Shown: one piece after another, positions 16,221 to 24,474 of the stretch
Position numbering within the stretch: position 1 is the stretch's first letter
Layout of the letters: the number at the start of each line of letters is the position of its first letter
Source of the DNA: an uncultured Bacilli bacterium
GTDB taxonomy: Bacteria > Bacillota_I > Bacilli_A > RF39 > UBA660
Assembly: GCA_947586205.1 (NCBI GenBank)
Contig: CANPXO010000006.1
Span: 1-38,695, forward strand
Length of the DNA stretch: 38,695 bases
Direction of reading: 5' to 3'
The notes under the pieces: model-generated
Seen by the model: the letters and a program-made list of their open reading frames with translations, nothing else
What the model was told of the DNA's origin: nothing
The model's database searches: none
Translations under genes and position numbers: made by a program

Positions 16221-17108
16221 TTACTCCGCTTTAAGTACAAATGGATCTTCCACGCTTCCTTGACCGCTCGAGACTTTCACATTCGATGCCAGATACACGA
16301 CGGGAGCCACACCGCGGCAGTTGCCGTCGCCGACGCTGCTGCCGTAGACATACCCGCGCGAACCCACACCGAACGCAACGTCGGAGTGAGACGAATGCGG
16401 CGATATTGTCCATGACCAATCATTTGTTGGTGTTAACCAATCATATTCATAGCATCCACCATCATAATTATATAATTCTGTTTTTAAACATCCAGTTCTT
16501 TTTTCTTTGGTTCCTCCTACTGCATATCCAAAATCACTTGGATATATTAAGCCTACTCTTGCTTTGGTAGTTAAATCCCCCTCTTTTGGCCATGTCGTTG
16601 GTCTCGGTGGAGACGTTTGATATACTTCTGTTCCTCTTTCCTTGTCATACCATTGATTTGCATATAAAGAATCATAGTCATCATAACTAACTCCTCCTAT
16701 GTTCCATACAATATCTTCTGCTATCATGCTTTTTGATTTATCAGTTACTATTTGTTGATAATACTCTCCTTGTTCTCCATCTATTTCATTTAGTTTTTTC
16801 ATTAGACTTGCATTTGTCCAATCGTTTTCACCATTTTCATCCCAAGCATCATCTGCAATTTTACTAGCTTTTATAATTTTCAACCTTTGTTCTATATTAC
16901 CACTTGATGTCTTTACATTGACTAAACCTATAATTCGCCATAGTTCACAATGCTTTCCATCAGCATCACCCTCGGATTTACAATCGTCGTCACTATTAAA
17001 CCATACATAGTTATCTGGATTTGGTCCTGCATATCTTAACTCTGGTTCGGTCCATCCATCTAACTCTGGTTTTACCTCGAAGAGTCCATTTCCATCACTA
17101 TCTGGCTG
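16221..17108 (-). CDS. DGR target protein, 3' part with variable C-terminal domain (frameshifted from its 5' part)
   Basis: The frame is open from the poly-G tract at 17109 to the stop at 16221 but has no ATG upstream; the tracked start at 16883 is a TTG inside a conserved region. It reads NYVWFNSDDDCKSEG...HCELWRIIGLVNV, then a Trp/Tyr-rich region, and ends with VR1 (GYVYGSSVGDGNCRGVAPVVYL) plus a short conserved tail. The WRIIG...GVxPVVYL layout is shared with the second target at the right edge and resembles a widespread Bacillota extracellular domain (DUF6273-like), perhaps of C-type-lectin type; this fold is inferred. It should be fused to the signal-bearing ORF upstream. Confidence 0.85.
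   Translation of the reverse strand, partial: QPDSDGNGLFEVKPELDGWTEPELRYAGPNPDNYVWFNSDDDCKSEGDADGKHCELWRIIGLVNVKTSSGNIEQRLKIIKASKIADDAWDENGENDWTNASLMKKLNEIDGEQGEYYQQIVTDKSKSMIAEDIVWNIGGVSYDDYDSLYANQWYDKERGTEVYQTSPPRPTTWPKEGDLTTKARVGLIYPSDFGYAVGGTKEKRTGCLKTELYNYDGGCYEYDWLTPTNDWSWTISPHSSHSDVAFGVGSRGYVYGSSVGDGNCRGVAPVVYLASNVKVSSGQGSVEDPFVLKAE
16300..16406 (-). repeat. DGR variable repeat VR1
   Basis: Gap-free 107-nt counterpart of the TR. Changes relative to the TR coding strand are A to G, A to C and A to T only, changing GYVNNNNVDNNNNNGV to GYVYGSSVGDGNCRGV. It lies at the 3' end of the target gene, 80 bp before the stop. Confidence 0.95.
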
Positions 17109-17925
17109 CCCCCCCCCCCGGGTCTTGATCGTCTTCGTGGATTACACTATCTAAAACATCTTGAGGTAATGGTGAATCACTTCCTGAAGGCTCATCTCCT
17201 TGTTCATTATCACTCGCAAAGGTTGCGTGATTGATAATATGCACACTTGCTTGAAAGCTTTGTCCCATGACTTCATTTCCAGCAGCTTCATCAATCCATA
17301 AATACAAACGATAAGTTACACTTTGTCCTTGATCCCCACCTTGTTTTCCTTTTAAAATTCCACTATCTATAATAATAGATTGGTCTATTTTGTCTGGTTC
17401 AGGTAATTGAGATTTATCTGTATTTATATTTTTTTCTGGATTTTCTTTAGCAAATGTTCCTAAATTTTTTCCTTCCTCGGGTTTATTTGGATCATCATCT
17501 TCAGCATTTACTGTTCCCTCTACTTTTGTAATAGCAAACTTCACTTTATCTGTCATATTATATGAGCTAACCTTTTCCTTGGTATCAGGATTTTCAAACT
17601 GTCCATCCACATCTCCTTTTTGATTGTCTATTGAAGTATTTAAAGTCACAATATAACTATCATCAATCGTACAAGTATTTGTAATCGTAAATACATATGG
17701 TTTCCCTGTTAACCCTTTTTTATCACTTACTGGATAAGTATTCTTTAAATTAATTTGAGTTGTTTCTATGTCTTGATAGTTAATTTTAAAACAACCAACT
17801 TCTACAACATTTTCTTGTTCGGCTACCATATTTTTTACCCATAAAGCATAACTTTGAAAAGTCATTAAACAAACTCCTAAAGATACAGCTATTACAATTA
17901 AACCAATTTTATATCTTAATCGCAT
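17098..17925 (-). CDS. DGR target protein, 5' part: signal-anchored TasA/camelysin-like N-terminus
   Basis: The protein starts MRLRYKIGLIVIAVSLGVCLMTFQSYALW, a signal peptide or signal anchor of the kind found on TasA/CalY-like surface proteins. A beta-rich region follows (GKPYVFTITNTCTIDDSYIVTLNTS), then an acidic linker ending HEDDQDPGGG. I chose the ATG at 17925 after GAGGG; the tracked ATG at 17937 lies before this SD. The frame stops at 17098 just after a run of 11 G. Removing one G joins it to the variable domain downstream for a 567-residue protein. A strong promoter lies upstream. Confidence 0.8.
   Translation of the reverse strand: MRLRYKIGLIVIAVSLGVCLMTFQSYALWVKNMVAEQENVVEVGCFKINYQDIETTQINLKNTYPVSDKKGLTGKPYVFTITNTCTIDDSYIVTLNTSIDNQKGDVDGQFENPDTKEKVSSYNMTDKVKFAITKVEGTVNAEDDDPNKPEEGKNLGTFAKENPEKNINTDKSQLPEPDKIDQSIIIDSGILKGKQGGDQGQSVTYRLYLWIDEAAGNEVMGQSFQASVHIINHATFASDNEQGDEPSGSDSPLPQDVLDSVIHEDDQDPGGGAAR
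17109..17119 (-). repeat. Poly-G (11) homopolymer tract inside the DGR target gene
   Basis: Eleven consecutive C on the plus strand (G on the coding strand) at the junction of the two half-genes. With 11 G the frame ends at GGGAAR-stop; with 10 or 13 G it runs into QPDSDGNGLFEVKPELDGW and on to VR1; with 12 G it stops within about 12 codons. Such tracts slip during replication. A sequencing or assembly error is the main alternative. Confidence 0.8.
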
Positions 17926-17960
17926 AATATCCCTCATATTCTATACATTCCTATGTTAAA

Positions 17961-17989
17961 ATTATACTGATTTTTTTAAACTCGGTCAA
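17961..17989 (-). promoter_or_regulatory. Strong sigma-A-type promoter of the DGR target gene
   Basis: Minus-strand -35 TTGACC, 17-bp spacer, -10 TATAAT, about 36 bp upstream of the ATG at 17925. Confidence 0.75.
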
Positions 17990-18013
17990 TAGATTCTTTT
18001 TATTTTTTCTTTT

Positions 18014-18044
18014 AAAAAAATAAAACCTGTTATTTTGGGTTTTA
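18014..18044 (-). terminator. Intrinsic terminator of the decayed AAA-ATPase gene
   Basis: Minus-strand TAAAACC / GGTTTTA stem followed by TTTTTTT, separating the pseudogene from the DGR target promoter. Confidence 0.7.
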
Positions 18045-18089
18045 CTTTTCTTTAAAAATGTCTAGTAAATGTAAATGATATTTCTTTTA

Positions 18090-19538
18090 AATCACATTTT
18101 CGATATAAAGACATTCCGACCCACTAAAGACAATAATATATTTTTGAAGTGGTTGATGTAATATTCATCTTCACTATATCTTTCTATTTGTTCTTTTGCT
18201 TCTTTTATTTTTTCCTTAAGTAATTCTTCACTTCTATCACTTACTTTAATATATTTAAATTCAATGATAAAGTTATATTTACATATATCTTCTTTTTTTG
18301 ATTCTTGGATACTCTATATAAACGCTTAATGCAGGATGTCTAAGCAAAGTATAATACATTAATGCGATATATTTTTCATCAAATTTTATAAATACTCGAT
18401 TATCACATTCACTTAACATGCGACTCGCATACATCGTATATTTTTCTAATTTTCCATCATAAAACATATCGTTAATTGCATAATCTCTTTCTTCACTTTT
18501 TATTGTAAAATAAATTAAAAATAATTGTTATAAGCCTCTTTTATAACTTCATTAGGTATAGCAAAAAGATTTTTTGCATGTATTTCATCATATTCTTTCA
18601 TTGTTAAATATCCAAAATAATATAATAAGCTTATGATGTCATCTTGAGTAAAAGAAACTAACAAATTAAAATTATTATTAAGTTCTCCTATAACCATTCC
18701 TTCTTTTAATAATTGTTCTAATATTTCTTCATAATAAGAATTATTTTGTAATTTTAATAAATTTCCAATCTTTCCATAATTTGATACAATATTTTTATCC
18801 ATAAGACTTTCTGGAATGCTTTGGTATCTTTGGTAATAATTTAATAGATACATAACCAATGTGGCATTAAATACTCTTTCATTTGCATCTTTATGAAATA
18901 AATATCCATCATAATTTTCAATCATTAATTGATAAATTTTTTCTCTATCTTTTCCTAATACGACATCATTTAATAATTTCTTTACTTCTTCGTGAGTAAG
19001 TCCTATCATACTATTAAATTCCAAATCATTAGATATATCACTTGCTATGTTAAATCCTGTTGTCATACCTAGTGTAATAGGACATATTCCTGTTGCAAAG
19101 AATCTTTCTACTATACCTTCTTTTACATAAATTTTTATGTTTGCATAAAAAGCTTTAACATCTCCTATCAATCTCTTAAAGTGTTCTGTATTTCCTTCTA
19201 AAATAGCATTTGTAAAATTATCGTATTCATCTACAATAATATAAATTTTATGTTCTAAGTTTAATCCTTTTAAATATTGTAAGAAAGATCTTATAATATC
19301 ATCCGCATCCCCTTCTTTATTATAATTATAGGAAATATGATAATTTTGTATAAAATCATCTATTCCAGTGTTAACACAATTTCTAAAACTTTTCCTTAAA
19401 TCCATTTGGTCTTAAATATGCAGAAATCTTACTTTTACTTTTAAGTATTTCTTCAATAACATCTGTTTTATCTACATAATAATAATTTCCCTCTCTTAAT
19501 TCTTTAAAATTATCTACTCCTATTGGTAGTTTCATCAT
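18090..19538 (-). pseudogene. Decayed AAA-ATPase-like / PD-(D/E)XK nuclease protein
   Basis: The N-terminal part (19538 down) reads KLPIGVDNFKELREGNYYYVDKT...SAYLRPNGF, the usual start of this family. The RPRRFGKT Walker A region expected next is gone, with a large deletion and frame change. The long ORF 18515-19405 keeps the middle (IYIIVDEYDNFTNAIL with Walker B, GICPITLGMTTGFNIA). The C-terminal nuclease domain is split between ORF 18279-18467 and a further frame reading KYNFIIEFKYIKV...EEKIKEAKEQIERYSEDE. With at least three lesions and no P-loop it cannot make a working ATPase. Confidence 0.85.
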
Positions 19539-19616
19539 AATACACTTCACTTTCTAATATCATTTTATCAAACGTCATTTTGGAATGCAAGTGTTATTTT
19601 TCTTAAATTATGAGTT

Positions 19617-19676
19617 TTAAAAAGTGTGCAGGCAAAGACTTAAAAAGTGTGCACTCAAGTTCTTAAAAATTGTGCA
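19617..19676. repeat. Three 14-bp repeats at exact 23-bp spacing
   Basis: TTAAAAAGTGTGCA, TTAAAAAGTGTGCA and TTAAAAATTGTGCA start at 19617, 19640 and 19663. The 9-bp gaps differ. Regular phased repeats of this kind are found at the ends of some insertion sequences (for example IS21-type) or as regulator-binding sites. No transposase gene is nearby. The 195-nt gap at 19539-19733 holds nothing else except the terminator. Confidence 0.65.
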
Positions 19677-19700
19677 GGCTAATTTATTTTAAATTTAATG

Positions 19701-19735
19701 GCAAAGAAAAAGAAACTATTTTGCTCTAGTTTCTT
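19701..19735 (-). terminator. Intrinsic terminator of the nfeD-SPFH operon
   Basis: A 9-bp perfect stem AAGAAACTA / TAGTTTCTT followed by TTTCTTTG on the minus strand; the stem overlaps the SPFH gene stop. Confidence 0.75.
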
Positions 19736-20627
19736 ATTTATCATCTTTCTCTTTCATCGTTTCTTGTAAAACCGTTCCAAATGTTGCAATATTTTGTAAA
19801 TCGGTTGGAACAATAATCTTTGTTGCTTGTCCATCAGCCATTTTACTTAATGTTTCATAAGATTTTAATTGAAGAACAGATTTATCCGCTTTTGCTTCTC
19901 TTAACAAACGTATTCCTTCTGCTTCAGCCGTTTTCATTTTAAGTAAGGCTTCTGCTTCTCCTTCAGCTCTTTTAATTCTAGATTCTTTATCAGCTTCTGC
20001 TCTTAAAATCGCACTTTCTTTTTCACCTTCGGCAATTAAGATTGAAGACTTTTTCTCTCCTTCAGCTTGTAATATTTTTTCACGTCTTTCACGCTCCGCA
20101 CGCATCTGTTTTTCCATCGCTTCTTGAATATCTTTTGGAGGCAAAATATTTTTCACTTCGACACGATTCACTTTAATTCCCCATGGGTCTGTTGCTTCAT
20201 CTAAAATCGCTCTCATCTTTGTATTAATAATATCTCTACTTGTTAAAGTTTGGTCTAATTCTAATTCTCCAATTATATTACGTAATGTCGTTGCTGTAAG
20301 TGTCTCAATCGCACTGATGGGAAACTCAATTCCATAAGTATAAAGTTTAGCATCCGTAATTTGAAAATAAACAACGGTATCAATTTGCATCGTGACATTA
20401 TCTTTCGTAATCACAGGTTGAGGATCAAAATCTCTTACAATTTCTTTTAATAAAACAATATTTACAATTCGGTCCATAAAAGGAGCCAAAAAGTGAACAC
20501 CATGCTCCCAAGTTGTATAATAAGAGCCTAATCTTTCAATCACATAAGACTTTGATTGAGGAACAATTTTAATACAAGGAATCACAACAATAATACATAG
20601 AACAAGTAAGATTAAAAATATTTCCAT
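19734..20627 (-). CDS. SPFH/Band 7 (stomatin/prohibitin-like) membrane protein
   Basis: The 297-residue protein has an N-terminal membrane helix (IFLILLVLCIIVVIPCIKIVP) followed at once by QSKSYVIERLGSYYTTWEHGVHFLAPFMDRI, the classic SPFH start. The domain continues through VTMQIDTVVYFQITD and WGIKVNRVEVKNILPP. A charged coiled coil follows (AERERREKILQAEGEKKSSILIAEGEKES). Family members form large membrane-associated rings that organise membranes or regulate proteases. It is coupled to the nfeD-like gene (TAATG overlap), the standard partner. Confidence 0.93.
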   Translation of the reverse strand: MEIFLILLVLCIIVVIPCIKIVPQSKSYVIERLGSYYTTWEHGVHFLAPFMDRIVNIVLLKEIVRDFDPQPVITKDNVTMQIDTVVYFQITDAKLYTYGIEFPISAIETLTATTLRNIIGELELDQTLTSRDIINTKMRAILDEATDPWGIKVNRVEVKNILPPKDIQEAMEKQMRAERERREKILQAEGEKKSSILIAEGEKESAILRAEADKESRIKRAEGEAEALLKMKTAEAEGIRLLREAKADKSVLQLKSYETLSKMADGQATKIIVPTDLQNIATFGTVLQETMKEKDDK

Positions 20628-21166
20628 TATTTCTCACTCGCTTTCTTTTTATTTTGAGGTTTCTTTGTCGTGGTTGTTTTCTTTTTAGTAGTTGTTGTTT
20701 TTTTCTTAGAAGTCGTATTCTTTTTCTTTGGAGTTGGCTTTTCAATAATAACTGGTTCTACAACAAGTTTTACAGATTCAATATGATCTATTTTGACAAT
20801 TTCTCCTTCTTTAATGGATTTAGAAGAAATCGCAGACCATAGTTTTCCATCTACCTTGACTTCTCCTACCGTATTTTTCTTAATAGGAACAGTCACAACT
20901 CCTTCCATTCCAATAATTCTTTCCAAATTTGTTTTTTCTTGTTTTTCTTTTACCATCTTATCTAGCATTGGTTTGGTAAGAATCATAAGAAGAATTCCAA
21001 GACCTACAAAGATGGCAAATTGTACTGGAAAAGAATCAACAAACAACGATACAAACAAGGATACAACTCCACTAAAAATAAACCAAATAGAAACTAAATT
21101 CACTGTTGCAGCTTCCATAAGAACTAATAAAATGACAATGATTAACCATAATACCCAATAACTCAT
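20627..21166 (-). CDS. NfeD-family membrane protein
   Basis: The 179-residue protein has about three N-terminal hydrophobic segments (VLWLIIVILLVLMEAATV, VSIWFIFSGVVSLFVSLF, VQFAIFVGLGILLMILT). An OB-fold-like segment follows (GMEGVVTVPIKKNTVGEVKVDGKLWSAIS...GEIVKIDHIESVKLVVEP). The tail is a low-complexity Lys/Thr stretch of about 35 residues that is longer than usual and probably disordered. NfeD proteins act with SPFH partners, and the overlap with the gene downstream supports this. A TATAAT-like -10 lies about 25 bp upstream of the start. Confidence 0.9.
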   Translation of the reverse strand: MSYWVLWLIIVILLVLMEAATVNLVSIWFIFSGVVSLFVSLFVDSFPVQFAIFVGLGILLMILTKPMLDKMVKEKQEKTNLERIIGMEGVVTVPIKKNTVGEVKVDGKLWSAISSKSIKEGEIVKIDHIESVKLVVEPVIIEKPTPKKKNTTSKKKTTTTKKKTTTTKKPQNKKKASEK

Positions 21167-21276
21167 AAATTCAACTTCTTTCTTGAAACTTATTATACTA
21201 TATTTTACTGAAAAAAAATAGAGTCTATTCTTAAAAACTTGTGATACAATTATTGATAGAGAGTAAGGGATTTATA

Positions 21277-22200
21277 ATGAAAACAATTTATGAAATTCAA
21301 AAAGAAAAATTAATAGAAACAGAAAGTACTCCAAAAAACTTTTGGATTCATTTAGAAAGTCCTACAAAAGAAGAACTTGAATATACTGCTTCAGAACTTA
21401 AAATTAAACAAAGCGATTTAGAAAAAGCTTTAGATAAATCGGAGTTACCTCATATGGAAAACGAAGAAAATTATTTTTTAGTCATTCTTCATACACCAGT
21501 GAAACAAGAAACTTCCAAGCAAAAATATCGTGTTTATCCAATTGGTCTCTTCTTCTTAAAAAATGGCATTATATCCATTTCTTCCGAAGAAACAAGTCTT
21601 TCTTCTCAAATAGAAGAAAGTATAAGTGAAAAACAAGATTATCAAAATCCCAATTTTTATCCCATTTATTTAATAAGTAAAAATACAAGTCTTTTCTTAA
21701 AATATTTAAATGAAATTCGCGAAGAAATTTTACAAAAAGAAAAAAACTTACTAAAAGCAAGTAACAAAGAATTAGATAGTATGTTAAATCTTCAAAAAAG
21801 TTTATTATATTTTACAACTTCCCTACAAGGAAACCGAACAATATTAGAAAGATTAGAAAATAGTCATTCTCTTTCTTCTATCGAACAAGATTTTTTAAAA
21901 GATGGAATGATTGAATTAAAGCAAGCTTTAGAAATGACGAATATTTATCAAGAAATTTTAGAAAATATCATGAATACATATCACTCTATGATCAGTAATA
22001 ACACAAATGATATTATGAAATTTTTAACTTCGATTACTTTAGTGATTTCTATTCCAACTATGGTTTCTTCTTTTCTAGGAATGAATGTTTATTTAGGAGA
22101 ATTTGGAAAGAATCCTTATTCGTTTCTCCTTATTATTTTAATCTCTCTTCTTATCACAGTTCTCTTATTAATCCTTTTAAAAAAGAAAAATATGCTTTAA
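21277..22200 (+). CDS. CorA-family divalent cation (Mg2+) transporter
   Basis: The protein is about 307 residues. A soluble N-terminal domain (WIHLESPTKEELEYTASELKI) leads to a long helix. Two C-terminal membrane segments follow, with the signature GMN at FLGMNVYLGEF near residue 268 just after the first, and a final basic tail (LKKKNML). CorA forms a pentameric channel. The start is the ATG at 21277, eight bases after AAGGGA; the tracked start at 21241 is an upstream GTG. It ends three bases from the convergent ylbE-like gene. Confidence 0.93.
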   Translation: MKTIYEIQKEKLIETESTPKNFWIHLESPTKEELEYTASELKIKQSDLEKALDKSELPHMENEENYFLVILHTPVKQETSKQKYRVYPIGLFFLKNGIISISSEETSLSSQIEESISEKQDYQNPNFYPIYLISKNTSLFLKYLNEIREEILQKEKNLLKASNKELDSMLNLQKSLLYFTTSLQGNRTILERLENSHSLSSIEQDFLKDGMIELKQALEMTNIYQEILENIMNTYHSMISNNTNDIMKFLTSITLVISIPTMVSSFLGMNVYLGEFGKNPYSFLLIILISLLITVLLLILLKKKNML

Positions 22201-22203
22201 TAT

Positions 22204-22425
22204 TTACTTAAATGCCATCAAAACATTACTAATGATATCCATGTTATCAATGGCATCACTTATTTTATCCGTGGCTCTTTCATGATAAAGTTCTTTCATT
22301 CGTTCGACAAACTCTTTATAGAATGCTGCATCGCGATTTAAATATTTAATATAGTAAGAGTTTTCTTTTAGATGTTCATACATTTTTGGGTTATCGACCA
22401 AAAGTTTTTGAATTTCGAGTTCCAT
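22204..22425 (-). CDS. YlbE-like protein
   Basis: The 73-residue protein (LVDNPKMYEHLKENSYYIKYLNRDAAFYKEFVERMKEL) fits the YlbE-like pattern: a short helical repeat with a tyrosine/leucine-arginine core. It starts four bases beyond the stop of the YlbD-like gene, with GAGG seven bases before the ATG. This ylbD-ylbE order is conserved in spore-forming Bacilli. Its function is unknown; the partner gene implies a sporulation link. Confidence 0.75.
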   Translation of the reverse strand: MELEIQKLLVDNPKMYEHLKENSYYIKYLNRDAAFYKEFVERMKELYHERATDKISDAIDNMDIISNVLMAFK

Positions 22426-22428
22426 AAG

Positions 22429-22800
22429 CTAATCCTCAAAAAAATGATTGATTGGTCTTGGGACTTTTGGAACACTTGCCGTTACTGGTGAAGTAGTTTC
22501 CGATTTACCTGTAAGTTCACTTACTAAGTTCAAAGCTTTTTGGGCGGTTTTAATATGTTCTTGAATCGAATTCATATCGATGTTTTTGATTTTATTGGTG
22601 ATGGTTCCTACAGCATCCCCAGCATCTAAGCTTGGAGATGCACTTCGCACATTCAAGTAATTTTGCCAAGCACTTTCTTCTCCACCATAAATGTCATAAA
22701 TTTCATAAAATTTTTGCCATGTCATTTCCCCATTTTTTACATAAGTTACAAGTTCTGGATGAAGTCTTGCAAAGGACTTAAATTCTTCTTTTTTATCCAT
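22429..22800 (-). CDS. YlbD-like (putative spore coat) protein
   Basis: The protein begins DKKEEFKSFARLHPELVTYVKNGEMTWQKFYEIYDIYGGEESAWQNYL. This matches the YlbD coat family (KxxFKxFVxxHPxLxxxVxxGxxTWQxFYExxxLYGE). The C-terminal half is a longer helical region with a Ser/Thr/Pro-rich end. At about 123 residues it is close to family length. I chose the ATG at 22800 after AGGTGA; the tracked start at 22809 is a GTG overlapping that SD. It is followed at once by the YlbE-like gene and preceded by the sortase. Confidence 0.82.
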   Translation of the reverse strand: MDKKEEFKSFARLHPELVTYVKNGEMTWQKFYEIYDIYGGEESAWQNYLNVRSASPSLDAGDAVGTITNKIKNIDMNSIQEHIKTAQKALNLVSELTGKSETTSPVTASVPKVPRPINHFFED

Positions 22801-22839
22801 ATATATCACCTATTTTCATTTTATGTGAATTTATTGTTT

Positions 22840-23694
22840 TCATGACCTTGTTTGTTTCTTAATTAATTTGGCATGCACAACAATCCTTCCTCCATAACTA
22901 TCTAGACAAGTAGAAAGTGTTAAGAATTTATCTTCAACTCCAACTTCAACATCGATGGGGGCCACGTTTCTTTCTTTCATTGTTTGAATCCAAATCTCTT
23001 TAGCTGCATCACTTTCAAAATTCGGTATAATATAGTAACCTTCTTTTTCGGTTGTATAAATAGAAAAAATTTGAAAGATGAAATTTTCTTTTAATGTGGA
23101 GAGAAAAATAACATAATTATCACGATTCTTTTGCCATTCTTCTTTTAACACATTTTGTAAAGAACCAAACATGGTATAATCAAGCATCGAATGTCCATAA
23201 ATAATGGTATTTTCATCTAAAGGATCAATATGATTCCGATAATCTAAAAAAACCCATCCCGCATCATTTTCACTTCCATCAAAAGAATGTTTCAAATAAT
23301 ACTCGTTATCCGAAGACTGGACTACAGGATAATGAATATTACTATGATTTAGATGTAAAAATGCGACAGTATCTTTATTTTTTGATAATAAATAAGAAAA
23401 ATCAGCTTCATAAAAAGGAAGAGTTACATAATAATAGTAATCACTTTGTTTGTTACTGGGTGGATTCACAAGCTCTCCTTCCCCATAATGACTCTCGATG
23501 TTTACGTTTTCTTCTAGTTCTTTATGAATTTGTCGATTTTTGTAATGATTTAAAGTCCATTCAAATATAGTATATAGTGAGAAGAGTAAAGTGAAAAGGC
23601 AAAGAGCAAATAAAATGCAGTATACCCATTTTCGTTTTTTCTTCTTCCCATTATTTGCCTTTAGATACTCTTCAATAGTAATGATTTTCTTCAT
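22840..23694 (-). CDS. Class B sortase
   Basis: The protein has an N-terminal cytoplasmic stretch, a membrane anchor (WVYCILFALCLFTLLFSLYTIFEW), then the sortase barrel. The catalytic residues are visible: His in IIYGHSM (about residue 165), Cys in LTLSTC (about 262) and Arg in GGRIVVHAKL. The helical insert between the His and Cys strands fits class B. Sortases cleave a C-terminal motif on secreted proteins and link them to the cell wall. The start is the ATG at 23694, eight bases after GAGGTGG. A likely substrate is encoded divergently 66 bp away. Confidence 0.92.
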   Translation of the reverse strand: MKKIITIEEYLKANNGKKKKRKWVYCILFALCLFTLLFSLYTIFEWTLNHYKNRQIHKELEENVNIESHYGEGELVNPPSNKQSDYYYYVTLPFYEADFSYLLSKNKDTVAFLHLNHSNIHYPVVQSSDNEYYLKHSFDGSENDAGWVFLDYRNHIDPLDENTIIYGHSMLDYTMFGSLQNVLKEEWQKNRDNYVIFLSTLKENFIFQIFSIYTTEKEGYYIIPNFESDAAKEIWIQTMKERNVAPIDVEVGVEDKFLTLSTCLDSYGGRIVVHAKLIKKQTRS

Positions 23695-23760
23695 CTTAAG
23701 ATCCACCTCTTTAAAGGAAAAGAATTACTAAAATATTTTTATGAAAAAAAGGAGTTTTTT

Positions 23761-24414
23761 ATGAAAAAAATATTATTTATTTTACTTATTTTTACAACTT
23801 TGTTATTTACTCAAAACGTGTCTGCTGAAACCGCTTATGGAAAAGTAACAGACATTACAAGTGCTGCAGGAGATTCTCTAACCCAAGGTTCTGGAAAATT
23901 AGAAACGAAAGGAAATACAACCACGATTCGTTATGATGCTGCGACATTTAAACTACTTGATGCGGCCGAAGATGCCGCAGACGGAGAAAGACCAGGACCA
24001 GCAGCTTGGATAGGTTTCCAAGTCGATAAACCAACAGACGAAAAAGATGATAAATACAAAGTCACAACCCCAGATAATAAAACAGTCGAAGAAACCAAAT
24101 ATCCATTTAAAGATTATGTGGGAATTACTCCAGAAAATTTAAAAAAAGTTTTATTAAATGGAACGGTTCTTACTTACAAATACGCATTTGATTGGGATGA
24201 AGATAATACGGCGGATCAATATGTCATCATTGAAATTAATCCAAGTGGAATGACATTAGAAAACAAAGAAGGAAAAGAAGAATGGTCTCCTGAGATTGCA
24301 GAAGAAATATTAGAAGAACAAAACCCAGCGACTTCAGATATCAACTTACCTCTTATCATTGGATTATTATTAGTGAGTGCAGTTGGATGTATTTACTTTG
24401 TGAAAAAGGCTTAA
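23761..24414 (+). CDS. Secreted protein with a class-B-type sorting signal (NPATSD)
   Basis: The 217-residue protein starts with a signal peptide (KKILFILLIFTTLLFTQNVSA, cleavage after VSA). An extracellular beta-rich, acidic domain with no recognisable family follows. It ends NPATSD, then a hydrophobic stretch (INLPLIIGLLLVSAVGCIYFV) and KKA, the tripartite cell-wall sorting signal with an NPxT-type motif recognised by class B sortases. Its position next to the sortase gene makes it the obvious substrate. SD AAGGAG precedes the ATG. The biological role of the anchored domain is unknown. Confidence 0.85.
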   Translation: MKKILFILLIFTTLLFTQNVSAETAYGKVTDITSAAGDSLTQGSGKLETKGNTTTIRYDAATFKLLDAAEDAADGERPGPAAWIGFQVDKPTDEKDDKYKVTTPDNKTVEETKYPFKDYVGITPENLKKVLLNGTVLTYKYAFDWDEDNTADQYVIIEINPSGMTLENKEGKEEWSPEIAEEILEEQNPATSDINLPLIIGLLLVSAVGCIYFVKKA

Positions 24415-24437
24415 TGGTCTTTTTTTTCTTTTGATAT

Positions 24438-24465
24438 CAAAAAAACTACTGTATTTCTACAATAG
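24438..24465 (-). terminator. Intrinsic terminator of the parE-parC operon
   Basis: Minus-strand CTATTGTA GAAA TACAGTAG (8 bp, one G-U, GAAA tetraloop) followed by TTTTTTT, ten bases past the parC stop. On the plus strand it could also weakly stop the sortase-substrate transcript. Confidence 0.8.
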
Positions 24466-24474
24466 CTTTTCAAA

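Noticed and set aside
16241-16570. Plus-strand ORF of 109 aa over VR1
   Set aside because: Antisense shadow of the target gene; its Arg/His-rich sequence comes from the GC-rich VR.
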